Positions 36,315-43,308 of a stretch of 64,000 nucleotides of DNA are shown one piece after another (position 1 is the first letter of the stretch; each line of letters starts with the position of its first letter). The notes below the pieces were generated by a model that was not told the origin of the DNA, searched no databases, and worked only from the letters and a program-made list of their open reading frames with translations. Location: the NCBI GenBank assembly GCA_034399355.1, contig JAXMMT010000009.1, forward strand, positions 124,001 to 188,000, read 5' to 3'. Origin of the DNA: UBA2279 sp034399355 (GTDB taxonomy: Bacteria; Actinomycetota; Coriobacteriia; Anaerosomatales; Anaerosomataceae). Position numbers and translations under genes: made by a program.

Positions 36315-37091
36315 TCAGAATAGTCGGTGCTGTGAACAAGGCGCGAACGACAGTCGGTGTACTGGCGAGGGACCGAGGCGATCGATCGCCTCTATGTGCT
36401 CTACGGTGCCATATCCCTTGTTGATGGCGAAGTCGTAGCCAGGGTACGTGCTGTCGAACTCCCGCATGAGGGAATCGCGCTCGACCTTTGCGACTACTGA
36501 TGCCGCCGCAACACACGCGCACAACCGATCACCACCGACGACGAATGTCGATGGCATGCAAAGATCTACCTCCAGACCGTCGGCGATGACGTGGTCGACA
36601 GCGTGAGGAAGTTCTTGCAGGGCCATACACATAGCGAGTGTATTCGCCCGAGCTATGCCGAGAGCGTCGACGCGATCTGACGTGACGTGCGCCACCGAAA
36701 GCGCGATGGCGGCCTTACGCACGCGCTCCGCCACAATCTCGCGGGCTGCGGGGGTCAGTCGCTTCGAGTCGTCCAGACCAGGGATGTGTACTCCGGCATC
36801 GAGCACTGCAGCAGCCGCGGAGACTGGTCCCGCGAGCGCCCCCCTGCCGACTTCATCAACTCCCGCAATGACCATGTAGCCAGCTTCGTGGAGTCGAAGC
36901 TGAAGCGCCATCATTCGCTGTATGCGTTCCCGTTCGTCACGCTCGGCTTGACACTTGTGTTGCGCGGCGCGCACCAGTGTCTGTACGCCGGCGCGCGGGT
37001 CGCATGAGAACTCTGCGACAAAGCTATCGAGCTCTTCGAATGGGGTGGCTTTGAACAACGCGCGTATCTCGGCGACGCTGCGCGTGTCCAT
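36315..37091 (-). CDS. rnhB: Ribonuclease HII
   Basis: RNase HII removes ribonucleotides from DNA and RNA primers. The catalytic Asp-Glu pair is in GVDEVGRGALAGP (about 77-89), followed by LDDSKRL and VIADG. The first about 70 residues are a helical extension with an EIRALFKA segment, found also in Bacillus-type RNase HII. Length is 258. ATG at 37091, six bases after lepB. Confidence 0.95.
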   Translation of the reverse strand: MDTRSVAEIRALFKATPFEELDSFVAEFSCDPRAGVQTLVRAAQHKCQAERDERERIQRMMALQLRLHEAGYMVIAGVDEVGRGALAGPVSAAAAVLDAGVHIPGLDDSKRLTPAAREIVAERVRKAAIALSVAHVTSDRVDALGIARANTLAMCMALQELPHAVDHVIADGLEVDLCMPSTFVVGGDRLCACVAAASVVAKVERDSLMREFDSTYPGYDFAINKGYGTVEHIEAIDRLGPSPVHRLSFAPCSQHRLF

Positions 37092-37097
37092 CGGGAC

Positions 37098-37742
37098 CTA
37101 CAGAGTGCCGAAGTCGGAAATCGGCCAGTAGATGAAGAACGCCTTGCCAACGATTCGGGACACCGGCTGAGGGCCGAACCAACGGCTGTCCTGGCTGTTC
37201 TTGCGGTTGTCGCCCATCAGCCAAACGTAGCTGTCGGGTACGATCAACGGCAACACAAGAGGGCCGGGGTCAGTGCGCATGCCGTGCGTGTAGGGCTCGT
37301 CGAGCGCGGAGCCGTCGACATAGACGACGCCGTCACGAATGTCGACCTCCTGACCACCGACCGCGATCACACGTTTGATGTAGTCAGTGGAGTTCGAGGA
37401 GGGAGACAGAAACACGACGATATCGCCCGACGTAGGGTCTTGGAAGCGGTAGATGAACTTGTTGGCGATGACGTAGTCGTAAATCTCGAGTGTGGGAATC
37501 ATTGAACCCGTCGGGATCACGAACGGTTGGACGACCCAGGTCTTGATGCCGGTGGCGAGAAGAAAGGCGATTCCGACCAGGACGATGAGTTCAAGCAGCC
37601 ACCGGCCGACGGAGACCTCTTTGCCAGGTGAGGCTCCGGCATCGGACTCGTCGTCGTGCGCAGCGACTATCAGACACGACCCGGAAGCAAGTTGCTCCCG
37701 GGTCGTCTCGGTCGGCTGGTTGATGTCGGGTTGTTCCAGCAC
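37098..37742 (-). CDS. lepB: Signal peptidase I (first copy)
   Basis: LepB cleaves signal peptides at the outer face of the membrane. The 214 residues have a cytosolic head of about 46 residues, one membrane segment (about 47-66), Ser80 in PTGSMIPT, Lys123 in DYIKRVIAVGG, and the GDNRKNSQDSR box. The second copy lies 450 bases upstream on the transcript and shares a nearly identical 57-base tract. The presence of a gene on each side of rplS is due to duplication. The start is ATG at 37742, just after rplS. Confidence 0.94.
   Translation of the reverse strand: MLEQPDINQPTETTREQLASGSCLIVAAHDDESDAGASPGKEVSVGRWLLELIVLVGIAFLLATGIKTWVVQPFVIPTGSMIPTLEIYDYVIANKFIYRFQDPTSGDIVVFLSPSSNSTDYIKRVIAVGGQEVDIRDGVVYVDGSALDEPYTHGMRTDPGPLVLPLIVPDSYVWLMGDNRKNSQDSRWFGPQPVSRIVGKAFFIYWPISDFGTL
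37410..37466. repeat. 57-bp tract shared with the second lepB (55/57 identical)
   Basis: This stretch, coding for the NKFIYRFQDPTSGDIVVF region, matches 38509-38565 in the neighbouring lepB at all but two bases, whereas flanking codons differ much more. It looks like a conversion tract between paralogues. Confidence 0.8.
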
Positions 37743-37756
37743 GGAGCCTCCGCCGA

Positions 37757-38098
37757 CTATCGCAACTCCTTGACACGTGCGGCCTTGCCGACCTTGTCAC
37801 GCAGGTAGTAGAGCTTGGAGCGACGTACCTTGCCGCGTGTCACGATCTCAAGCTTCATGATCTTGGGAGAGTTCACAGGGAATGTGCGCTCGACACCGAC
37901 AGCGAACGAGATTTTACGGACAGTGAAGGTCTCGCGCGCGCCATGGCCGTGACGCTTGATAACGATGCCCTGGAACAGCTGAACGCGCTCGCGGCCGCCT
38001 TCGACGACCTTGTAGCTCACCTTGATGGTGTCGCCGACCTTGAACGGAGACAAGTCCTCGCGGATCTGCTGCTGCTCGATGGCGCGGATTCTATTCAT
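37757..38098 (-). CDS. rplS: 50S ribosomal protein L19
   Basis: L19 sits at the subunit interface. The 113 residues show the family start (IRAIEQQQIREDLSPFKVGD), RVQLFQGIVIKRHG, GVERTFPVNSP and the basic KVRRSKLYYLR end. ATG at 38098. The gene is separated from trmD, its usual partner, by a second lepB and has its own promoter. Confidence 0.98.
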   Translation of the reverse strand: MNRIRAIEQQQIREDLSPFKVGDTIKVSYKVVEGGRERVQLFQGIVIKRHGHGARETFTVRKISFAVGVERTFPVNSPKIMKLEIVTRGKVRRSKLYYLRDKVGKAARVKELR

Positions 38099-38157
38099 TC
38101 TACGGTTCCTGTTCTTCGTCTACCGCCTACGCGGGTGGCTATCAGACACGAGTGGAC

Positions 38158-38187
38158 AGTATAGACCAGCGTTCATGTGACGCGCAA
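38158..38187 (-). promoter_or_regulatory. Sigma70-type promoter of rplS
   Basis: TTGCGC (38182-38187) and TATACT (38158-38163) are 18 bases apart on the minus strand, in the 98-base gap after the second lepB. Transcription would start near 38151, about 53 bases before rplS. Confidence 0.7.
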
Positions 38188-38196
38188 ACTGCCGAT

Positions 38197-38754
38197 TCAG
38201 AGCGGCGCAATTCGAGAGAGCGGCCACACTCGGAGGAAGGCTTTGCCATACACATTGGCCATCGGCTGAGGGCCGAAGAACCGCGAGTCCGTGCTGTTGG
38301 TACGGTTGTCGCCCATCACCCAGATGTGGTCCTCCGGGATCACGAGCGGTAGCAGAACATCCCCGATCTCAGTGATCGCTCCATGGGTGTAGGGTTCCTC
38401 GACCGGGACGCTGTCGACGTAAACGCGACCGTCGTGGACATCGACTTCTTGGCCCCCCACTGCTATGACGCGTTTGATCAGGTTGTCGGCGGTCCCCGTC
38501 GGGTCATCAAACACAACGATATCGCCCGACGTAGGGTCTTGGAAACGGTAGATGAACTTGTTGGCCAACACGCGATCCCCGATCTCGATTGTTGGGATCA
38601 TCGAGCCCGTTGGTATCGTGTATGGCATGACCACATACGTGCGTATACCCATGGCAAAGACGAACGCGAGACCCACCATGAGCAGGAGCTCTCCCGCCCA
38701 GCGTCCAAACGAGGGGGACCTCTCACTGTCAGATGTGTAGATATCGTCGCTCAC
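38197..38754 (-). CDS. lepB: Signal peptidase I (second copy)
   Basis: This second S26 leader peptidase has 185 residues: a 20-residue acidic head, one membrane segment (about 21-38), Ser51 in PTGSMIPT, Lys94 in LIKRVIAVGG and GDNRTNSTDSR. All catalytic elements are intact. GTG at 38754 overlaps the trmD stop (GTGA), so its translation is coupled to trmD, an unusual place for lepB. Close similarity to the copy at 37098-37742 shows a local duplication. Confidence 0.94.
   Translation of the reverse strand: MSDDIYTSDSERSPSFGRWAGELLLMVGLAFVFAMGIRTYVVMPYTIPTGSMIPTIEIGDRVLANKFIYRFQDPTSGDIVVFDDPTGTADNLIKRVIAVGGQEVDVHDGRVYVDSVPVEEPYTHGAITEIGDVLLPLVIPEDHIWVMGDNRTNSTDSRFFGPQPMANVYGKAFLRVWPLSRIAPL
38509..38565. 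repeat. 57-bp tract shared with the first lepB
   Basis: Partner of the tract at 37410-37466, with only two mismatches over 57 bases, in the same orientation and reading frame. Confidence 0.8.
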
Positions 38755-39500
38755 TCGTCGTCCGATCGTCCGGGTTCTTGTATGAGCGAACGGGCGAATG
38801 CCTGCTCCTCCCCCGTTAAGTCTGCGGCCTCAAGTAGATCAGGACGCTTCATCGCCGTGCGACCGATTGCTTCTCGGCGACGCCACGCTGCAATCCGAGC
38901 ATGATCTCCGCTAAGCAGCACGTCTGGCACGTCCATGCCTTCAAATGATGCGGGACGCGTGTAGTGCGGGTATTCGAGGAGCCCCCACGAGAAGGACTCC
39001 TCGGCTGAGGATTGGTCATGCCCGAGAACGCCCGGCAGCAACCGCGTCACTGCGTCGGTGAGTACCATCGCAGGCAACTCGCCGCCGGTCAGTACGTAGT
39101 CGCCGATAGAGACTTCACGGTCGGCGAGCGACCGTATGCGCTCGTCGTAGCCCTCGTAGCGACCAGCAAAAACGACGAGCCGCTCGTGCGTTGCGAGCTC
39201 CTCTACAAGAGCCTGCTTGAGTAGTTCACCCTGCGGGCACATGAGGATGGTGGTCGCGGGGCGGGAGTCTTGCACCAGAATCGCACGGTGCGCCCGGAAA
39301 AACGGTTCGGGCTTCATGACCATGCCGGGGCCGCCCCCGAACGAGTAGTCGTCGGTAGTGCGGTGTTTGCCCTCGGCCCAATCGCGCAGGTCGTGCACGT
39401 AGAACTCGACAGCACCCTTTTGTTGCGCGATACCGAGTATGGAGCTCGAGAGTGTCGATTCGAACATCTCTGGGAAAATCGAGATGATGTCTATGCGCAT
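38751..39500 (-). CDS. trmD: tRNA (guanine-N1)-methyltransferase TrmD
   Basis: TrmD makes m1G37 and prevents frameshifting. The 249 residues contain the SPOUT knot motifs AGRYEGYDERI, SIGDYVLTGGELPA and the SFGGGPGMV segment. ATG at 39500 shares a base with the rimM stop (TAATG). rpsP-khpA-rimM-trmD form a tight group behind the rpsP promoter. Confidence 0.98.
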   Translation of the reverse strand: MRIDIISIFPEMFESTLSSSILGIAQQKGAVEFYVHDLRDWAEGKHRTTDDYSFGGGPGMVMKPEPFFRAHRAILVQDSRPATTILMCPQGELLKQALVEELATHERLVVFAGRYEGYDERIRSLADREVSIGDYVLTGGELPAMVLTDAVTRLLPGVLGHDQSSAEESFSWGLLEYPHYTRPASFEGMDVPDVLLSGDHARIAAWRRREAIGRTAMKRPDLLEAADLTGEEQAFARSLIQEPGRSDDE

Positions 39501-40024
39501 TAGATGTCATCTCTGTCATCAATGAGGCCCGGCAGGAGCCGGACAGTCGCCCGGTTCGCATCGAAATCAACGTCCAGCAGGACTACGTCGATGATCGGGA
39601 TGAGCACCTCACCATATGTGTCGCCCTCGACAACCCAGACGTCGTTCGCGCCTGTGATGATCACGTCGGTCACGATGCCGAGCAAGCCGCGGTCCACGTC
39701 GGTCACAGTAAGGCCGACGATATCGGGCTCATCAACGAGGACCTCGGCCGGCAGGTCTTCCGGTCGCGCCATCAGCGTACGGCCGTTGAGCAGGGCGGCC
39801 GAGGACAGATCATTGACGCAACTGATGGTCAGGAGCGGGCCCTTGGGACCTGACCTTGCCGCGACTACATCGCCTTCACGCATGGCGACAGACGGCGGCG
39901 CGATCCAGACGTGAAGTCCCACAAAAGCATCGAGGGGCAGGTCGGTGAGCGGCTTCACGGAGACCTCTCCTCGTAGCCCATGTGCCTTCACTATCCGGCC
40001 TATCGGCACGAAGGGCGCATTCAT
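39500..40024 (-). CDS. rimM: 16S rRNA processing protein RimM
   Basis: RimM binds S19 and helps mature the 30S head. The 174 residues have the N-terminal beta barrel (IGRIVKAHGLRGEVSVKPLTD) and the PRC-barrel half ending in LIPIIDVVLLDVD. ATG at 40024 is chosen because it follows the khpA stop by four bases and gives the family N-terminus; a longer frame would run into khpA. Confidence 0.96.
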   Translation of the reverse strand: MNAPFVPIGRIVKAHGLRGEVSVKPLTDLPLDAFVGLHVWIAPPSVAMREGDVVAARSGPKGPLLTISCVNDLSSAALLNGRTLMARPEDLPAEVLVDEPDIVGLTVTDVDRGLLGIVTDVIITGANDVWVVEGDTYGEVLIPIIDVVLLDVDFDANRATVRLLPGLIDDRDDI

Positions 40025-40028
40025 GATC

Positions 40029-40277
40029 TCAGCCGAGAATCTCCACTGTAGCTTCGGAACCGTCGACAGATGCGGCCGCACGCACCAGTGTCCGCACCGC
40101 CTTGATCACTCGGCCCTGACGACCGATGACCTTGCCGACATCGTCGCTGTTGACCTGGACCTCGTAGACGGTCTGTCGGCTGTCTTCCCTTTTCTCGATC
40201 GAGACGTCGGCCGGGTTGTCCACGAGCGACTCGATGATGTAGTGGACCAGCCCGTCAGTGTCTGAAGTGGATGTCAT
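40029..40277 (-). CDS. khpA: KH-domain RNA-binding protein KhpA
   Basis: KhpA (YlqC) is a small RNA-binding protein that pairs with KhpB/Jag and influences cell length and division in Gram-positives. The 82 residues consist of one KH domain with the GRQG loop at about 52-55 (KVIGRQGRVIKAVRTL). It sits between rpsP and rimM, exactly as ylqC does in Bacillus. ATG at 40277, three bases after rpsP. Confidence 0.94.
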   Translation of the reverse strand: MTSTSDTDGLVHYIIESLVDNPADVSIEKREDSRQTVYEVQVNSDDVGKVIGRQGRVIKAVRTLVRAAASVDGSEATVEILG

Positions 40278-40280
40278 GAG

Positions 40281-40685
40281 TTACTCAGCGTCTTCCGCAG
40301 GTTCCCCAACGGGAGCCTCTTCCGCAGGAGCAGCAGGAGCCTCTTCCGCAGGAGCAGCAGGAGCCTCTGCAGCCTTTGTTGGCGCCTCCGTGGCCTTGGC
40401 CTGCGCCTTCTTGGAGAGCTTCGACTCACCCTCGGGAACTTTGGCCTCACCCTTAGCGATCGCGATGAGCTTCGCAACCGTCTCGGTGGGCTGAGCACCC
40501 TTAGCAATCCACGCGTCGATCTTCTCAATGTCGAGTTCGACCGTCGACGGCTGGGTACGCGGGTTGTAGCGCCCGAGGATTTCGATGAACCGACCATCGC
40601 GCGGAGCATGCGAGTCGGCCGCAACGACACGGTAGAGCGGCGCCTTCTTTGCGCCGACGCGTGCCAGGCGGATCTTGACTGCCAA
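40281..40685 (-). CDS. rpsP: 30S ribosomal protein S16 with Ala/Glu/Pro tail, TTG start
   Basis: S16 is an early 30S assembly protein. The core starts AVKIRLARVGAKK and ends near residue 80. It is followed by a tail rich in Lys, Ala, Glu and Pro (about 85-134) with repeated EEAPAAPA blocks encoded by a 24-base tandem repeat. The TTG at 40685 is the start: GGAGGTGA lies six bases upstream and the protein then begins exactly as S16 does everywhere. A TTG start on a highly expressed ribosomal gene is unusual. Confidence 0.97.
   Translation of the reverse strand: MAVKIRLARVGAKKAPLYRVVAADSHAPRDGRFIEILGRYNPRTQPSTVELDIEKIDAWIAKGAQPTETVAKLIAIAKGEAKVPEGESKLSKKAQAKATEAPTKAAEAPAAPAEEAPAAPAEEAPVGEPAEDAE
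40313..40360. repeat. 24-bp tandem repeat in the rpsP tail
   Basis: Two identical 24-base units (40313-40336 and 40337-40360), with a degenerate third beginning at 40361, encode Ala-Pro-Ala-Glu-Glu blocks at the S16 C-terminus. Confidence 0.85.
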
Positions 40686-40751
40686 AACGTTCACCTCCGT
40701 GTAAGGTGGCGCCCCGTGCGGGCAACCACTTCTGAGCAAGAGCGACTGCTA

Positions 40752-40780
40752 ATGATATGACAAGAGTGTAGCGCGGTCAA
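40752..40780 (-). promoter_or_regulatory. Strong sigma70-type promoter of rpsP operon
   Basis: TTGACC (40775-40780) and TATCAT (40752-40757) are 17 bases apart on the minus strand, in the 144-base gap after ffh. Transcription would start near 40745, leaving a 60-base leader before rpsP. The gap shows no strong terminator for ffh. Confidence 0.8.
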
Positions 40781-40829
40781 AGCGTTCGCAAGGCTGTCTG
40801 AATCGGGGGAAGAGCCCGTCACATGCTCG

Positions 40830-42179
40830 TCAGAAGGGCCGTCCCATGCCGGGAGTGTTGAGCCCACCACGTCGTCGGCCCTTCCCGCTCCCCTGCATCT
40901 TCTGGAGCTGCTTGACCATCTTCTGCGCCTCGGCGAACTGCTTGAGCACCTGGTTCACCTCGAAGACGGTCACGCCGGCACCCGCGGCGATGCGCTCACG
41001 CCGGGATCCGTTGATGATGGAAGATTTGGCGCGTTCGGCCGCGGTCATCGACTGTATGATGGCTTCCGTTCGGGTGAGCGCGCCCTCATCGACCTTCGCG
41101 TCCTTAGGAAGCCTATTGGCGCCCGGAATCATGGACATGAGGTCGGAGATCGAGCCCATCTTCTTGAGCTGCCTCAGCTGGCCGAGAAAGTCATCGAGTG
41201 TAAAACGGCCCTCGCGCAGCCGCATCTCGGCGTCCTCCGAGAGCTCAACGTCGACGTTCTCCTGGGCCTTCTCGATGAGGGAGACGACGTCTCCCATGCC
41301 CAGGATGCGCTTTGCCATTCGCTCAGGATAGAAGACCTCGAGGGCGTCGAGCTTCTCGCCCACGCTGGCGAACATGATGGGCTTGCCCGTCACGGCCTTC
41401 ACAGAGAGCGCCGCGCCGCCACGCGCATCACCGTCCAATTTGGATACGATCACGCCGTCGAAGGCCGCTCGCTCGGCGAAGGCGCTTGCCGCATTCACCG
41501 CATCCTGACCAGTCATCGCGTCGACCACCATGATGACCTGGTCGGGCTTGATGGCTCGTTTGATCGCCGAAGCTTCCGCCATCATCTCTGCATCTATGTG
41601 GAGACGACCGGCAGTATCGACGATCACGACGTCTCGCATTCGCGCAACCGCGTCCTTCACAGCTGCCTGAGCGATGGCGACAGGATCGTCGCCCTCACCG
41701 CGAAAGACGGGGATGTCCAGCTCACGGCCGAGCGTCTCGAGCTGATCGATGGCGGCTGGTCGGTAGACGTCGCACGCGACGAGCATCGGGTGTTTGCCCT
41801 GTTTACGCAGCAGGTTGGCGAGTTTCGCTGCGGCCGTGGTCTTGCCGGAGCCCTGCAACCCGACCAGCATGATCACGTTCGGTATACGGTTGGTCATGAC
41901 GAGACGCGCTTCGTGGCCACCCATCAGCGCGGTGAGCTCTTCTATGACGATCTTCACGACCATCTGTCCGGGTGTCAGGCTCTTCATCACGTCAGCGCCC
42001 ACTGCCCGTAAGCGCACGACGGCAACGAACTCCTTGACGACCTTGAAGTTCACGTCGGCCTCAAGCAGCGCGAGACGAATCTCGCGCATGGCGGCGTCGA
42101 CGTCTGTCTCGGTCAGTCGACCGCGACCCTTGAGCTTGGCGAGAACACCTTGAAGGCGGTCTGAAAGGCTTTCGAACAT
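40830..42179 (-). CDS. ffh: Signal recognition particle protein Ffh (SRP54)
   Basis: Ffh binds signal peptides and 4.5S/6S RNA and delivers nascent chains to FtsY. The 449 residues carry the N domain, the G domain with GLQGSGKTT (about 108-116), DTAGR and SKLDG, and the methionine-rich M domain with a basic Gly/Arg-rich end. ATG at 42179 follows GGAGGT at short spacing. Ffh and FtsY are neighbours with a lepB remnant between them. Confidence 0.98.
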   Translation of the reverse strand: MFESLSDRLQGVLAKLKGRGRLTETDVDAAMREIRLALLEADVNFKVVKEFVAVVRLRAVGADVMKSLTPGQMVVKIVIEELTALMGGHEARLVMTNRIPNVIMLVGLQGSGKTTAAAKLANLLRKQGKHPMLVACDVYRPAAIDQLETLGRELDIPVFRGEGDDPVAIAQAAVKDAVARMRDVVIVDTAGRLHIDAEMMAEASAIKRAIKPDQVIMVVDAMTGQDAVNAASAFAERAAFDGVIVSKLDGDARGGAALSVKAVTGKPIMFASVGEKLDALEVFYPERMAKRILGMGDVVSLIEKAQENVDVELSEDAEMRLREGRFTLDDFLGQLRQLKKMGSISDLMSMIPGANRLPKDAKVDEGALTRTEAIIQSMTAAERAKSSIINGSRRERIAAGAGVTVFEVNQVLKQFAEAQKMVKQLQKMQGSGKGRRRGGLNTPGMGRPF

Positions 42180-42233
42180 TGGACCTCCACGGGGGCTGTG
42201 TGCGGTCTTCCTAGGCTACGGGCGGAACGTGGG

Positions 42234-42392
42234 TCAGTCAATGCGCCTGACACGCGTGAGAGGCGAGAACACCGCGATCGCTTTGCCCCACACCTGTGAC
42301 ACTGGTGCTGGCCCGATGAACCGGCTATCGAGTGATTCACAGCGGTTGTCATGCTCGCGGAACGGGACGAATCGGAACTCGTTGGAATCCAT
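42234..42392 (-). pseudogene. Remnant of a signal peptidase (S26) gene, C-terminal part only
   Basis: A 52-codon frame (ATG at 42392, one base after the ftsY stop) encodes HDNRCESLDSRFIGPAPVSQ followed by VWGKA and a Pro/Arg end. This matches the last third of LepB: the GDNRxxSxDSR box, the GPxPVSxxxGKA segment and the closing basic tail. The catalytic Ser, Lys and membrane anchor are missing, and the leading Gly of the GDNR box is replaced by His. No similar 5' part precedes it, because ftsY occupies that DNA. It is probably a decayed copy, though a short expressed protein cannot be excluded. Confidence 0.7.
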
Positions 42393-42393
42393 C

Positions 42394-43308
42394 TCACTCG
42401 CCGGCGATGAGCGCACGTGCAAACTCATCGGCATCGAATCGACGCAGGTCCTCCACATTTTCTCCGACGCCAACGCGCACGATCGGCAAGCCAAGGTCCC
42501 GAACGATGGCGATAGCTATGCCTCCTTTGGCCGTGCCGTCGAGCTTCGTGAGCACGATACCGTCCAGACCCAACGCTCGGTTGAACTCGCGGGCCTGCAC
42601 AAGACCGTTCTGGCCTGTGGTGGCGTCCATCACCAGGAGCACGCGTACCGGCCAGCGGCTCTCGCGCTGTGTCACCCGGTACACCTTCTGCAACTCGGCC
42701 ATGAGGTCGGGTGAAGTATGCAGCCGGCCCGCGGTGTCGATAAGCACGAGATCGGCATCCTGCTCCTCGGCGGCCCTGAGTGTGTCAAATGACACCGAAG
42801 CGGGATCAGCACCGCGCTCGCGCTCCACTACCGGTACCCCCGCTCGTGTCGCCCACACACGCAGCTGCTCGATTGCGGCTGCACGGAAGGTATCGCCCGA
42901 GCCGATCACTACGCGACGTCCCTCGTCGGTGAACACTTTCGCGAGCTTGCCGACGGTGGTGGTCTTCCCGGTTCCGTTGACGCCGACCACCAGGACGACA
43001 AGGGGCTTCTCGGCGAACAGGTCGTCACCACCGGAACGCAGCTCATCGGCGACCTCTTCCACGAGATGGTCGAGTACCGCCTGAGCGTCGGGTAGCGCCT
43101 TGTGCACGGCGGTGTCTTGAAGACGGCCTATGATCTCGGCCACCGCGACGGCGCCCATGTCACCGGCGATCAGCGTGTCTTCGAGGTCGGTCCAGAACTC
43201 GTGATCGAGATCGGGGCCCTTGCGAAGCAAGACGTTCAGCTGGCCCTGTAGCGACTCGCGTGTGCGCGACAGTCCCTGGGTCAGGCGCTCATGCCACGCC
43301 GGCGCCAT
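42394..43308 (-). CDS. ftsY: SRP receptor FtsY
   Basis: FtsY is the membrane-associated GTPase receptor for SRP. The 304 residues form the NG domain: VGVNGTGKTTTVGKLA (about 108-123), DTAGRLHTS and TKLDGTAKGG are present. The long acidic A domain of proteobacterial FtsY is missing, as in most Gram-positives. ATG at 43308 has AAGGAGGT eight bases upstream inside smc; the two genes overlap by 20 bases, giving tight coupling. Confidence 0.96.
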   Translation of the reverse strand: MAPAWHERLTQGLSRTRESLQGQLNVLLRKGPDLDHEFWTDLEDTLIAGDMGAVAVAEIIGRLQDTAVHKALPDAQAVLDHLVEEVADELRSGGDDLFAEKPLVVLVVGVNGTGKTTTVGKLAKVFTDEGRRVVIGSGDTFRAAAIEQLRVWATRAGVPVVERERGADPASVSFDTLRAAEEQDADLVLIDTAGRLHTSPDLMAELQKVYRVTQRESRWPVRVLLVMDATTGQNGLVQAREFNRALGLDGIVLTKLDGTAKGGIAIAIVRDLGLPIVRVGVGENVEDLRRFDADEFARALIAGE

